DNA from: Sphingomonas sp. HMP6
Lineage (GTDB): Bacteria > Pseudomonadota > Alphaproteobacteria > Sphingomonadales > Sphingomonadaceae
DNA: 64,000 nucleotides
Assembly: GCF_013374095.1 (NCBI RefSeq)
Contig: NZ_AP022672.1
Location: 3,551,501-3,615,500, forward strand
Direction of reading: 5' to 3'
In this document: piece after piece, positions 41,711 through 50,638 of the stretch
How positions within the stretch are numbered: the stretch's first letter is position 1
Layout of the letters: each line of letters opens with the position of its first letter
The notes under the pieces: model-generated
Seen by the model: only the letters and a program-made list of their open reading frames with translations
What the model was told of the DNA's origin: nothing
Database searches by the model: none
Made by a program: the position numbers and the translations under genes

Positions 41711-43963
41711 ATGAATAAGGAAACCAACGAGATCGTGGCTGCAGGGGCGGGCGGTCAGTCGCGCGGCCTGCAGCATGCTGCCGCCAGCAACCTGTTCGGT
41801 GCGGCCGAGGCAGGCGCAGAAAGTACGAACCAGATCACGACGCGCGAAGCGCTGCGCGTTCTCGGTAAATGGCGTTGGTTGATCGCGGCGATCGTCGGTG
41901 CCGCGCTTATCATCGGGATCGTGTCGACGATGCTAACCAGCAAGCGCTATCGCGCGACCGCGCAGGTCGAGTTGGCGCTGCAGGAAATCAATCTTGGGCC
42001 GGGCAAAGACGGCACTGGTGCGGAATCGCAGGTGATGCGCGACCCGCAGTTCATGGGCACCCAGATCGGGTTGTTGCGCAGCCGCGATCTCGCTGAGCGC
42101 GTCGCACGCAGCCTGGACGGTGCGTCGCGCGCCAAGTTCGCCCCCAACGCGACGAACCCGACCGCACAGATCGCAGCAGCGACTGGGGCCATCGCCGGTG
42201 GCTTACGGATCGATGTCGTGACGGGCAGTCGGCTCATTAATATTACCTATGAGAACCGCGATGCAGCGCTGGCGGCGACTGTAGCCAATGCTGTGGCGGA
42301 CAATTACATCGCGTCGAATCTCGAACGCAAATATGAATCCTCTGCCTTTGCCCGCAAGTTTCTCGAGCAGCGCTTGACCCAGACCAAGGCCGCGCTCGAA
42401 AAGTCGGAACGGGATCTGGTCGAATATGCCGGTCGTGAGAAAATCGTCATGGTAGGCGGCGGCGCCGATCAAGGCGGTGGCAAGGACGGCGGGGAATCGC
42501 TCGAAGGCAGTACGTTGACCTCCCTAAACGGGGCACTGGCGACGGCGCAGGCCGAACGAATCGCGGCCGAGCAGAAGTATCGCAGCGAGGGTCCGTCGGC
42601 CGGGCAATCCGCCGCGATCAACAGTTCAGCAGTCGGCAATCTTAAGGCAGATCGCGCTAAGCTCCAGGTCGATTTCCAAGAGAAGCTCGGCACTTTTAAG
42701 CCCGATTATCCCGAGATGGTCGCATTGAAGACCCGTATGCGCGAACTCGATCAGCAGATCGCACGCGCCCAAGGGGAGATCTCCGGATCGGTCAGCAACA
42801 ATTACGCTGGCGAGTACCGCGCCGCCCTCGGTCGCGAGCAGCAACTGCGTGCGCGAGTCTCGCAATTGACTTCGGGCGTGCTTAATCTGCGTAACCGTCA
42901 GATTCAGTATAATATCCTGTCGCGCGAGGTCGATACCAACCGCTCGCTCTATGACGGTCTGTTGCAGCGCTTTAAACAGGTGAGTGTCGCCGGCGGCGTC
43001 GGAGCAAGCCAGGTTTCGATTGTCGATCGCGCATTGGTACCAGGTGGCCCGTTTGCGCCGAACCTGCGCAACAACCTTCTGATCTCCTTGCTGATCGGCT
43101 TGATGATCGGTGCCGGTGTCGCGTTTGCGATCGAGTTCATCGACGACACGATCAAAAACCCGGATGACGTCCGCAATCGTCTGCACCTGACGTTGCTTGG
43201 TGTCGTCCCATCGGTCGCCAAGGGCGTGACCATGCTGGAGGCGCTCGACGATCCGAGTTCGGCCCAGTCGGAAGCGTATCTCTCGACGCGTACTGCCATC
43301 AAGTTCACGACGGCGGGTGGTGCGCCCAAATCGCTGTTGGTGACCAGTTCGCAAGCGGCCGAGGGTAAATCAAGCAGCTGCTTCGCGATCGCGCGGGGCT
43401 TCGCCCGACTTGGCGAGTCCGTTCTTCTGATCGACGCGGATATGCGCAAGCCGTCCTTCTCGGTGCCGAGCGGTTCGGAAGGGGTCGGTTTGTCGTCGCT
43501 GCTCGCCTCGACCGACGATCTGCGGAATCACATTACCCAGACCTCGATCCCCAACCTTTTCCTGGTGCCAAGCGGCCCGATTCCGCCCAACCCGGTCGAA
43601 TTGCTCGGCGGCATGCGGCTGCGGGAGGTGCTTGCGGAGGCTGAGGGGATGTTCGACATCGTCATCTTCGATTCGCCGCCGGTGATGGGGCTGGCCGATG
43701 CGCCGATCCTGGCGTCGGTCGTCGATGCATCGATCTTTGTGGTGCAGGCCGGCCGGATCCGCCGCCCAGCCGCACTGCGCGCGCTCGCGCGGCTCGAACA
43801 GGCGGGGGCCCGCATCGTTGGCGGCGTTATCACCAAGTTCGATCTGAAGGGCGCGAGCTACGGGTACGGCTATGGCTATGGCTATGGCTATAGCTACGGC
43901 CAGAAGCAGATCAAAAGTGCGGAAGCCGGTGCGCGGCGCCAGATTTCGATCGAGAAAGAATGA
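41711..43963 (+). CDS. Wzc-like chain-length regulator with BY-kinase domain
   Basis: The product is 750 residues. An N-terminal helix (about 55-75) and a long periplasmic coiled-coil region with Wzz fold end at a second helix (about 455-480). The cytoplasmic BY-kinase follows: Walker A SSQAAEGKSSSCFAIARGF (about 545), Walker A' LLIDADMRKPS and Walker B FDIVIFDSPPV. The tail has seven Tyr alternating with Gly, encoded partly by four tandem GGCTAT (43868-43891). Autophosphorylation of this cluster controls assembly and export. It is a single-chain form of what sphingans split into two proteins (GelC/GelE). It overlaps the next gene by ATGA. Confidence 0.92.
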   Translation: MNKETNEIVAAGAGGQSRGLQHAAASNLFGAAEAGAESTNQITTREALRVLGKWRWLIAAIVGAALIIGIVSTMLTSKRYRATAQVELALQEINLGPGKDGTGAESQVMRDPQFMGTQIGLLRSRDLAERVARSLDGASRAKFAPNATNPTAQIAAATGAIAGGLRIDVVTGSRLINITYENRDAALAATVANAVADNYIASNLERKYESSAFARKFLEQRLTQTKAALEKSERDLVEYAGREKIVMVGGGADQGGGKDGGESLEGSTLTSLNGALATAQAERIAAEQKYRSEGPSAGQSAAINSSAVGNLKADRAKLQVDFQEKLGTFKPDYPEMVALKTRMRELDQQIARAQGEISGSVSNNYAGEYRAALGREQQLRARVSQLTSGVLNLRNRQIQYNILSREVDTNRSLYDGLLQRFKQVSVAGGVGASQVSIVDRALVPGGPFAPNLRNNLLISLLIGLMIGAGVAFAIEFIDDTIKNPDDVRNRLHLTLLGVVPSVAKGVTMLEALDDPSSAQSEAYLSTRTAIKFTTAGGAPKSLLVTSSQAAEGKSSSCFAIARGFARLGESVLLIDADMRKPSFSVPSGSEGVGLSSLLASTDDLRNHITQTSIPNLFLVPSGPIPPNPVELLGGMRLREVLAEAEGMFDIVIFDSPPVMGLADAPILASVVDASIFVVQAGRIRRPAALRALARLEQAGARIVGGVITKFDLKGASYGYGYGYGYGYSYGQKQIKSAEAGARRQISIEKE

Positions 43964-45183
43964 CGGCCACGACCAGCTCTTGGGTGCGACGGTCTGCCGC
44001 GCTCGCCGGTGCAATCGTGTTCGTAGGAATCATAACGATTTCGACCGAGCAGGCGCGTCCCGCAGCATCGTCGCTGGGCCGCACGATCGGCGTGGGACCG
44101 GCCGAACCCCGGCTTGCCACCATCGCCGACACGATCGCGGTGGCGCATCGCCGTCCCTCGGCAGCGGATATCGACTTCGCCAACCACGCGGCAACGCGGC
44201 AGCCACTGGCCGCCTTGCCCTACTACATCGCCGCCGCGACGCGACCGGCGGATGCCGTGATGAGCGCACGCGCGCTGAATGCGATGGCGCTGCAGCGCGA
44301 CCCGCGGCTCCGGCCCGCCTGGGCATGGCGCGTTACCGACCGCGCGAAAGCCAATGATGTGGGCGCGGCGACGCGCGCGCTGATCCGGCTCGCGGTGCTG
44401 ACCACGGATTCGACCCCGATCTGGACGGCCATCGCGCAAATCAGTGCGGACCCGGCGGCGCGCAAGGAAATCAAGGCTGAGATCGCGCGCGGCGCGCCGT
44501 GGCGCGATCTGTATCTTACGACCTTGAGCGCCTCCGCCGTCGATCGCACGATCGTGTTCGAAATGCTCGAATCGGTTGGAAAGCGTGCGCCGGTGACGAA
44601 CGTTGCGCCGCCACCCGGGACCCCCGACGATCGCCGCGCCTTCATAGCGCAGATGGTGACCCAGCGCGCTTATGAGCGCGCCTATCTTGCCTGGGTGCAA
44701 TGGCTGCCCGCCGCATCGCAAAATGCGGTGGGTTATATTTTCGACGGCGGTTTCACCGGGGCGGCCGCCTTGCCGCCGTTTACGTGGGAATTTGTAGACG
44801 GTGCCGGGGGTACAACGGCGGTTGTTCCCGCAACCGGCCTGACGGTCGATTATTCGGGCAGCGATGGATCGGTTCTGGCGAAGCAGATGATTCTCTTGCC
44901 GCCGGGGCGGTATCGCTTGGTGACACAAGGCAAGTTCGAGCCGGTTTCGAATGAGAACGGTACAGCAGCGCTGTCCTGGACCCTGGCTTGCGTGGGCGGT
45001 AATCCGACCTTGAATGCGCTTGCCGTGCCGCTCGATGGCGTATCGAAGCGTGTCGCGGGGGCACCCTTCCAGATCGCAGCGGGGTGTGACGCGCAGACCC
45101 TTTCGCTCAAGGTCAATTCCGCTGATTTTGCCAAGCATTTGTCCGGTGCGATCCGGTCGGTTGCAATCGAGGCGGTGAAATAA
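43960..45183 (+). CDS. Exported or anchored protein of unknown function in the eps operon (407 aa)
   Basis: An N-terminal helix (AALAGAIVFVGIITIS) is followed by an alpha-helical region resembling TPR-type repeats (AALPYYIAAATRPADAVMSA, then AAWAWRVTDRAKAN-like sequence) and a C-terminal beta region with two Cys (LACVGGNPT and AAGCDAQTL). It overlaps the kinase gene by 4 bases and the polymerase gene by 1 (TAATG), so all three are translated together. It probably works with chain elongation or export. No family was recognised. Confidence 0.65.
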   Translation: MTATTSSWVRRSAALAGAIVFVGIITISTEQARPAASSLGRTIGVGPAEPRLATIADTIAVAHRRPSAADIDFANHAATRQPLAALPYYIAAATRPADAVMSARALNAMALQRDPRLRPAWAWRVTDRAKANDVGAATRALIRLAVLTTDSTPIWTAIAQISADPAARKEIKAEIARGAPWRDLYLTTLSASAVDRTIVFEMLESVGKRAPVTNVAPPPGTPDDRRAFIAQMVTQRAYERAYLAWVQWLPAASQNAVGYIFDGGFTGAAALPPFTWEFVDGAGGTTAVVPATGLTVDYSGSDGSVLAKQMILLPPGRYRLVTQGKFEPVSNENGTAALSWTLACVGGNPTLNALAVPLDGVSKRVAGAPFQIAAGCDAQTLSLKVNSADFAKHLSGAIRSVAIEAVK

Positions 45184-46601
45184 TGCGCGATCACGCCCCC
45201 TCGATGCTTCCTTCGCTCGACTTGCGCGGCACTGCCGTGTGGCAGGCGCTTGCGGTCGCTGGTTTCTTGCTGATCGCAGTAACGCTCGGCGGATCGAGCG
45301 TTGGCGGCGTCCCATCGAATGCGGTGTTGCAAATTGCTGCCGTGATCGCGATCGCGGCGACCTTCGCCCGGGCCAACCCGACCCCACGCGCCACGGGCGA
45401 ACGCCATTTGCTCATCCTGGCGGGGTTGTTTGGCGCGCTGATCGTTGTCCAGCTTATACCCCTGCCACCGGCGGTGTGGAGCGCCTTGCCGGGGCGGCGC
45501 ATTGTCGTTGAGGGGTTCACGGCACTCGGCTTGCCGTTGCCGTGGATGCCGCTGTCGCTCGCGCCCGAGAAGACCGTGCAATCCGGCTTGTCGCTGCTTG
45601 CGCCGGTGGCGATCATCGTCATGCTCGGCGCCTTCAAACGTCCGGTTGCGCGCGCCGCGGTGCTGGCGTTGATCGTGCTGATGGTGCTGTCGGTCCTGCT
45701 CGGCGTCGCACAAGTGGCGGGCAATGAGCATTTGTACTTCTACGAATTTACCAATGGCGGCAGCGCGGTCGGATTCTTCGCTAACTCGAATCATTTCGCC
45801 ACTCTGATGTGTCTCACTTTGCCGCTTGCGGCGGGTCTGGTGGCGCGCTGGCGTAGTGCGTCGGACGGGGCAGGAGGCGCGTCTCGCGTGTTCGCGGCGG
45901 CGGTGCTGCTCGCCGTGGTACTGCTGGGTCTGCTTGGTGTGACCATGACCAAATCAGTTGCTGGCGTCGCGCTGGCGCTGCTTGCACTGTCAGGCAGCGC
46001 AGCGATCGTGCTGTCTGGGCTGCCGCGTGGCTTGCGCCTTGGCTTTCTGGGCGGCGTCGTGGTGGTGGTGATCGTGGCGGCAGTGGTCGCCTTCAACAGC
46101 GGCATCGGCGATCTGACGACAACCGACATCAGCTCAAGCGACCTGAGCCGCACCGCGATGTGGCGGTCGACCGCGCAGGCGATCGGCGATTTCGGAACGG
46201 CGGGCGCGGGTTTCGGCAGCTTCCCGCAAGTGTTTCACCTGTTCGAAAATCCCGAACGCGTGAGCGCGGTGTTCGCCAATCATGCGCATAACGATCTGCT
46301 CGAGTTTGTGCTCGAAGCCGGCATTCCCGGCTTGCTCGTGCTTGGCGCTTTCCTGATCTGGTTTGCGGTTCGCGTCGGGGCAGTTTGGTTGATCGATCGC
46401 CAGCGCGACCCGCTCGCGCAGGGTGCCTCGATCGCCGCGCTGATCATATTGCTGCACAGCCTGGCCGATTACCCGCTGCGGACCGGCACTATCGCGGCGC
46501 TGTTCGGGCTATGCTTGGCGTTGCTCGCGCGCGATCCGGCAGGCCGGGCGGCAGACGAAGCACCGGCGGCGGCGCAACCGGGCCGCCACCTCTCGGCCTA
46601 A
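45183..46601 (+). CDS. O-antigen ligase/polymerase-family (Wzy-like) membrane protein
   Basis: The product is 472 residues with about 11-12 membrane helices and the Wzy_C landmark in the large periplasmic loop: GAGFGSFPQVFHLFENPERV, then FANHAHNDLLEFVLEAGIPG. H-N-D-x-L-E is the typical signature of O-antigen ligases and polymerases. It probably joins repeat units or transfers the chain. It is last in the forward operon and ends at a perfect hairpin. Confidence 0.85.
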   Translation: MRDHAPSMLPSLDLRGTAVWQALAVAGFLLIAVTLGGSSVGGVPSNAVLQIAAVIAIAATFARANPTPRATGERHLLILAGLFGALIVVQLIPLPPAVWSALPGRRIVVEGFTALGLPLPWMPLSLAPEKTVQSGLSLLAPVAIIVMLGAFKRPVARAAVLALIVLMVLSVLLGVAQVAGNEHLYFYEFTNGGSAVGFFANSNHFATLMCLTLPLAAGLVARWRSASDGAGGASRVFAAAVLLAVVLLGLLGVTMTKSVAGVALALLALSGSAAIVLSGLPRGLRLGFLGGVVVVVIVAAVVAFNSGIGDLTTTDISSSDLSRTAMWRSTAQAIGDFGTAGAGFGSFPQVFHLFENPERVSAVFANHAHNDLLEFVLEAGIPGLLVLGAFLIWFAVRVGAVWLIDRQRDPLAQGASIAALIILLHSLADYPLRTGTIAALFGLCLALLARDPAGRAADEAPAAAQPGRHLSA

Positions 46602-46622
46602 GTCGGATCGCAATGTCGTGCC

Positions 46623-46646
46623 CCCGCGCCGGACGACCGGCGCGGG
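46623..46646. terminator. Perfect hairpin between convergent operons
   Basis: CCCGCGCCGG and CCGGCGCGGG form a perfect 10-bp stem with a 4-base ACGA loop, placed between the forward stop at 46601 and the reverse stop at 46647. There is no clear U tract on either strand, so termination efficiency is uncertain; it probably serves both directions. Confidence 0.5.
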
Positions 46647-47474
46647 CTATTGTGCAGCGCGCTCGTCGATCTTGAGCTTGATGTCGTGGAAGTAGGCGAA
46701 CTTCATCAGCGCATAGTGCAGCCCGGCTGCGCCATCCATAAACCCGCGTTTGGCGATATAGGTGCCGAGGAAATAGGCGGGTGCGAACCACCATTTGTCG
46801 AGCGCGCGGTACTTCGTCTTCTGCCGCTTGGTCAGCCTTGCCCAGGCGCCGCCCGTGTCCGCCATCAGTTGCGCGCGGCGATGCACCTCCCAGGTCGAGT
46901 AGCTATTGTGGCGCGCGATGAAATGCTCGATCCCGCGAAAATCGAGATGATCGATTCGTGCGATGATTTCGCCTACGGGTCCGTCGAGCTGCGGATGCTC
47001 GTGCACCTCCATGTCGAGCTTGCTCCAGCCCGGATCCTCGATCCGCTCATACAGGCCGGCGTCGACGCGGAACAGCGCGAGCTTGCGCTGCGGCAGGCCG
47101 TGTTTCAGCACCTTGCCCATGAAATGCGTGGTGTAATTGAGCCAGAACCCGACGTTCTCGGTATCTGGTAGCGCGCTTGTGAGTTCGTGCAGGAATTCGG
47201 CCGACACCTGTTCGTCACCGTCGAGGAACAGCACCCATGGCGTATCGAACACCTCGTTCAGCAAAACCCAGTTGCGCTTCTTGGGGTAGCCGCCAGGCCA
47301 GTCGAAATCGATCACGCGGGCGCCGTGTTGGCGCGCAATATCCTGCGTCCCGTCTGTGCTACCCGAATCCACGACCCAGATGTGCGCGAAATCGCCGAGC
47401 CGCGACAGGCATTGCGGCAGGTTCTTTGCTTCGTTCCTGGTGGGGACGACGACGGTAACGGGCAGGGCGCTCAT
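46647..47474 (-). CDS. GT2-family glycosyltransferase
   Basis: The product is 275 residues with a GT-A fold. VTVVVPTRNEAKNLPQCLSR, then VVDSGSTDGTQDIA and WVLFLDGDEQVSAEF are the nucleotide and metal-binding motifs (LDGDE); the C-terminal region (YFLGTYIAKRGFMDGAAGLH) matches the LPS-core WaaE/KdtX-like group. The ATG at 47474 overlaps the upstream stop (ATGA). It is the last gene of the long reverse operon. The acceptor sugar is unknown. Confidence 0.88.
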   Translation of the reverse strand: MSALPVTVVVPTRNEAKNLPQCLSRLGDFAHIWVVDSGSTDGTQDIARQHGARVIDFDWPGGYPKKRNWVLLNEVFDTPWVLFLDGDEQVSAEFLHELTSALPDTENVGFWLNYTTHFMGKVLKHGLPQRKLALFRVDAGLYERIEDPGWSKLDMEVHEHPQLDGPVGEIIARIDHLDFRGIEHFIARHNSYSTWEVHRRAQLMADTGGAWARLTKRQKTKYRALDKWWFAPAYFLGTYIAKRGFMDGAAGLHYALMKFAYFHDIKLKIDERAAQ

Positions 47475-48382
47475 GCGGATGCTCCGGCGAAGATCGGGGA
47501 CGCGGCTGGCCCGAAGGACGGCAGCAGCGGCGCGGTCGCGAGGAACCGCTGCGGCGGAGACCAATCGAGCGATTCCAGCAGTTTGTCGACATCTGCCTCC
47601 AGACGTTCTTCGTCCACCAAAGAACGCGGCATCGCACCGAAATGCAATCGCGCCGGAGCAATTCCGGCTTCCTGCGCGATCCGTTCCACCGCCATGCGCA
47701 CGCTCACGGCCTGGCCCGTACCGACATTGTACAGCGGTTTGAGCGGCGTAGGCAGCGACATCAACCGCACGATCGTTTCGCATACATCATCGACATGGAC
47801 GAAGTCGCGCAACTGACGGCCGTCGCTGAGTGCGATCGGACGGTCGTGATGCCGCGCGTCGAGAATTTGCGGGAACAAGCGCTTGGGGTTTTCCCCCGGT
47901 CCATACGCGCCAAAGATGCGCAGGACTGTCGCGTCGACATTCCTAGCGGCACGCGCCTTCACGACGGCCATGCTCGCGGCCAGCTTTGCGCGACCATAGA
48001 CACTGACCGGGTGGCAGGGCGCCGTCTCGGCATGGCGCCCGCTGTAACCGTATTCGGCCATGCTGCCGGCCTGGATAAAGCGAGTCGCGGGGCGCACGGC
48101 GGCGCAGAGTGACGCGGCAACGTTGATTTCGCGCCGCGCCGCGTCGGCAGCGGCGTCTGGCGTCTGTGCCCGGACATAGGCCATCGCGGGCGAGGCAAGA
48201 TTGACGACAATATTGGGCTGGAGGGCCTGAACGAAGCGTGCGACCGCCGTTTCGTCCTCCAGATCGAGCATCGCGCGCGAAGGCGCTTCTACCCGAAATC
48301 CTGCGGTGCGCAGGTGCGGGATCAGTCGTCCGCCGATAAAGCCGGTCCCGCCGGTCAGGAGCACGACCGGGGCGTCGGTCAC
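47471..48382 (-). CDS. NAD-dependent epimerase/dehydratase (SDR), possible CDP-sugar reductase
   Basis: The product is 303 residues. TGGTGFIGGRLIPHLR binds the cofactor; the catalytic set is Ser in FIQAGSMAEYGYSG and Tyr-x3-Lys in VSVYGRAKLAASMA; RDFVHVDDVCETIVRL follows. It resembles the reductases that finish deoxysugar synthesis (Rmd-, RfbJ- or RmlD-like). With rfbF/rfbG close by it may reduce CDP-4-keto-6-deoxyglucose; alternatively it could use the GDP-4-keto product of Gmd. Both ends overlap neighbours by ATGA. Confidence 0.8.
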   Translation of the reverse strand: MTDAPVVLLTGGTGFIGGRLIPHLRTAGFRVEAPSRAMLDLEDETAVARFVQALQPNIVVNLASPAMAYVRAQTPDAAADAARREINVAASLCAAVRPATRFIQAGSMAEYGYSGRHAETAPCHPVSVYGRAKLAASMAVVKARAARNVDATVLRIFGAYGPGENPKRLFPQILDARHHDRPIALSDGRQLRDFVHVDDVCETIVRLMSLPTPLKPLYNVGTGQAVSVRMAVERIAQEAGIAPARLHFGAMPRSLVDEERLEADVDKLLESLDWSPPQRFLATAPLLPSFGPAASPIFAGASA

Positions 48383-49539
48383 GGGCGTGGTGTCCCTTGC
48401 GCGTAAAGCGTCTCGAGCTGCCCGGCGATGACCGGCCAGCCATAGTGCCGTTCCACCACGGCGCGCGCATTATGGCCAGCGGCGGCCAGTGCGTCCGCCG
48501 ACAGCAACAGCAGCCGTTCGAGGCCCGCCTTCACCCCGGCGATCGTGTCGGGGACGACGGCTCCAGCCTGCCATTCCTCGACTTCAGGCAAATGGCATTT
48601 GTCGGTGATGAGGACTGGTAATCCGGCCGCCATCGCCTCCAGAATGGCGACCGAAAAGCCTTCCTGATGCGAGGGCAGAACGAACAACTGCGCCGCTCCC
48701 AACGCGCCCATCGCGACGGGCCCGACCAAGTCCGTCGTCAGCGTGATACGATCCGAAAACGACGATCCCGCGATCCTGCTGCGCAGCGTCTGCAGCAGCG
48801 CATCGTCCTGCGGAATCCCGGCGATCAGCAGCCCGACGTCATCGAAGCGCGAGTCCAGGGCGAGGCGCGCCTCGACGAGCTGATCCACGCCCTTCTTGGG
48901 ATGCAGGCGGCTGAGATAGACGATCGTGCGCGGCCAGACCGAAAGGCCAGGCACCGTGCGGCGCACCGCTTCGCGCCCAGCCGTGATGGCCGCGCAGGTC
49001 GCCGCGATGTCGATCCCGTTCGCTATGATCGCACGTGGTGTCTTTGGGTAAAGATCGCTGGCCTCCGCCGCTTCCTCCCCCGTCGCAAACACGATGGCGG
49101 CGGCCTGGGATAACAGGCGTCCCGTCCACAGCCGCAAGGCGACCAGCTTCTTGAGACGGGATTGCGCCATCGACCAGTGATCGAGCATGCCGTGTGCCGA
49201 GACGATCACGGGCTTTCCCGCGGCGCGGAAAACTGCGGCGAGATCGGCGGCGCCTGCTTCCCAGACCGCGTGGACATGGAGCGCGTCAAACTCGGCAATG
49301 CGTTGCCGCGCCGCGCGCTGCATCGCGCGGCTACGGCCGAACTGGGCGGGGCGGTCGACCGGGAAGCGGCAAATCTCCACGCCCGGCGTGTCGACCGCCC
49401 CCGCCGCCAAGGTAAAGATCGTGACCGCGTGGCCGCGCGCCACCAGCGCTTGCGCGCTCCCCAGGACAACGCGCGGTGGGCCGCCTGCCAATGGGCGCAG
49501 GTCGGGCGTGAACAGCGCGATACGCAGCGGGCGAATCAT
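48379..49539 (-). CDS. GT4-family glycosyltransferase
   Basis: The product is 386 residues with a GT-B fold. PDLRPLAGGPPRVVLGSAQA is the N-terminal glycine-rich loop; VYLSRLHPKKGVDQLVEA begins the C-terminal domain and EGFSVAILEAMAAGLPVL is the EX7E-type donor site. It is retaining by family; donor and acceptor are unknown. It overlaps both neighbours by four bases. Confidence 0.9.
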   Translation of the reverse strand: MIRPLRIALFTPDLRPLAGGPPRVVLGSAQALVARGHAVTIFTLAAGAVDTPGVEICRFPVDRPAQFGRSRAMQRAARQRIAEFDALHVHAVWEAGAADLAAVFRAAGKPVIVSAHGMLDHWSMAQSRLKKLVALRLWTGRLLSQAAAIVFATGEEAAEASDLYPKTPRAIIANGIDIAATCAAITAGREAVRRTVPGLSVWPRTIVYLSRLHPKKGVDQLVEARLALDSRFDDVGLLIAGIPQDDALLQTLRSRIAGSSFSDRITLTTDLVGPVAMGALGAAQLFVLPSHQEGFSVAILEAMAAGLPVLITDKCHLPEVEEWQAGAVVPDTIAGVKAGLERLLLLSADALAAAGHNARAVVERHYGWPVIAGQLETLYAQGTPRP

Positions 49540-50636
49540 GCCGTCGCCCAGGCGATGTCCTGTGCTGTTCCGGCGCTCTCATACGCCGCAATGGTATCGC
49601 GTGTCAGCTTGGTAAGATCGACGTCGCCATCGGCCCACTTGCGATACCAGGATACGGTCTGCGCGATCGACTGGTCGAAATCCCACGCCGGGCGCCATTT
49701 CAGCACATGGTGCGCCTTGTCGCAATTGAGCGCGAGCGCGAAGGCTTCGTGCGGCGCGTCGTGCGCGTCGGCCAAGTCCCAGGTGCCGCTGCCCCACGCG
49801 GATAGCGCGCGCGCGACGACGTTTTCGACCGGCTGCACGCTTGCCACCGTCGGTCCGAAGTTCCAGCCGCTTGCGAACGCGCTCGCATCCTCTGCGGTTG
49901 CCAGACGCGCGCCGAGCCAGAGATAGCCGCTCAGCGGTTCCAGCACATGTTGCCACGGCCGGGTTGCCAGCGGATTGCGGATTTCCACCGGATGCCCCGC
50001 GACGAGTGCGGCGATGCAATCGGTCATCAGCCGGTCGGCGGCCCAGTCGCCCCCGCCGATCACGTTTCCGGCGCGTCCGCTCGCCAAGCGGACGTGCGAT
50101 TCCGGCCCGGAGAAGAAGCTGCTGCGCCAGCTATCGACCACCAGTTCGGCGGCGCCTTTGCTCATGCTGTAGGGATCGTGCCCGCCCATCGGATCGATCT
50201 CGCGATAGCCCCAGATCGACCCGGTATTGGCGTAGCATTTGTCCGAGGTGACGACGATCACCGTGGTCGCACGGCCGGTCGCGCGCACCGCCTCCAGCAC
50301 GTTGGCGGTCCCGACGACGTTCGTCGCGAGCGTTTCGACCGGGCGTTCGTACGACAGCCGCACCAAGGGTTGTGCGGCGAGATGGAAGACGATCTCGGCC
50401 TCGCTCTCCGCGACCACGCGGTTGAGGTGGGCCACGTCGAGAATGTCGCCGATATGGTGATCGACCACATCCTCGACACGCGCGATCTCAAACAGCGACG
50501 GCACGGTCGGGATATCGATCGAATAGCCGGTGACCTCCGCGCCCAGCCGGTCCAGCCAGAGCGACAGCCAGCTTCCCTTGAATCCGGTATGGCCGGTGAT
50601 CAGGACCTTGCGTCCGCGATAATAGCCCTGAAACAC
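49536..50636 (-). CDS. rfbG: CDP-glucose 4,6-dehydratase
   Basis: The product is 366 residues, an SDR that makes CDP-4-keto-6-deoxyglucose. GRKVLITGHTGFKGSWLSLW with LDRLGAEVTGYS is specific to RfbG; VVTSDKCYANTGSIWGYREI and GHDPYSMSKGAAELVV hold the catalytic Asp-Lys and Tyr-x3-Lys; WNFGPT and WQHVLEPLSGYLWL follow. GTG 50634-50636 is used because it lies directly after the rfbF stop with only 2 bases between. The frame is open further upstream within rfbF. RfbH, needed for 3,6-dideoxysugars, is absent. Confidence 0.92.
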   Translation of the reverse strand: MFQGYYRGRKVLITGHTGFKGSWLSLWLDRLGAEVTGYSIDIPTVPSLFEIARVEDVVDHHIGDILDVAHLNRVVAESEAEIVFHLAAQPLVRLSYERPVETLATNVVGTANVLEAVRATGRATTVIVVTSDKCYANTGSIWGYREIDPMGGHDPYSMSKGAAELVVDSWRSSFFSGPESHVRLASGRAGNVIGGGDWAADRLMTDCIAALVAGHPVEIRNPLATRPWQHVLEPLSGYLWLGARLATAEDASAFASGWNFGPTVASVQPVENVVARALSAWGSGTWDLADAHDAPHEAFALALNCDKAHHVLKWRPAWDFDQSIAQTVSWYRKWADGDVDLTKLTRDTIAAYESAGTAQDIAWATA

Positions 50637-50638
50637 GC

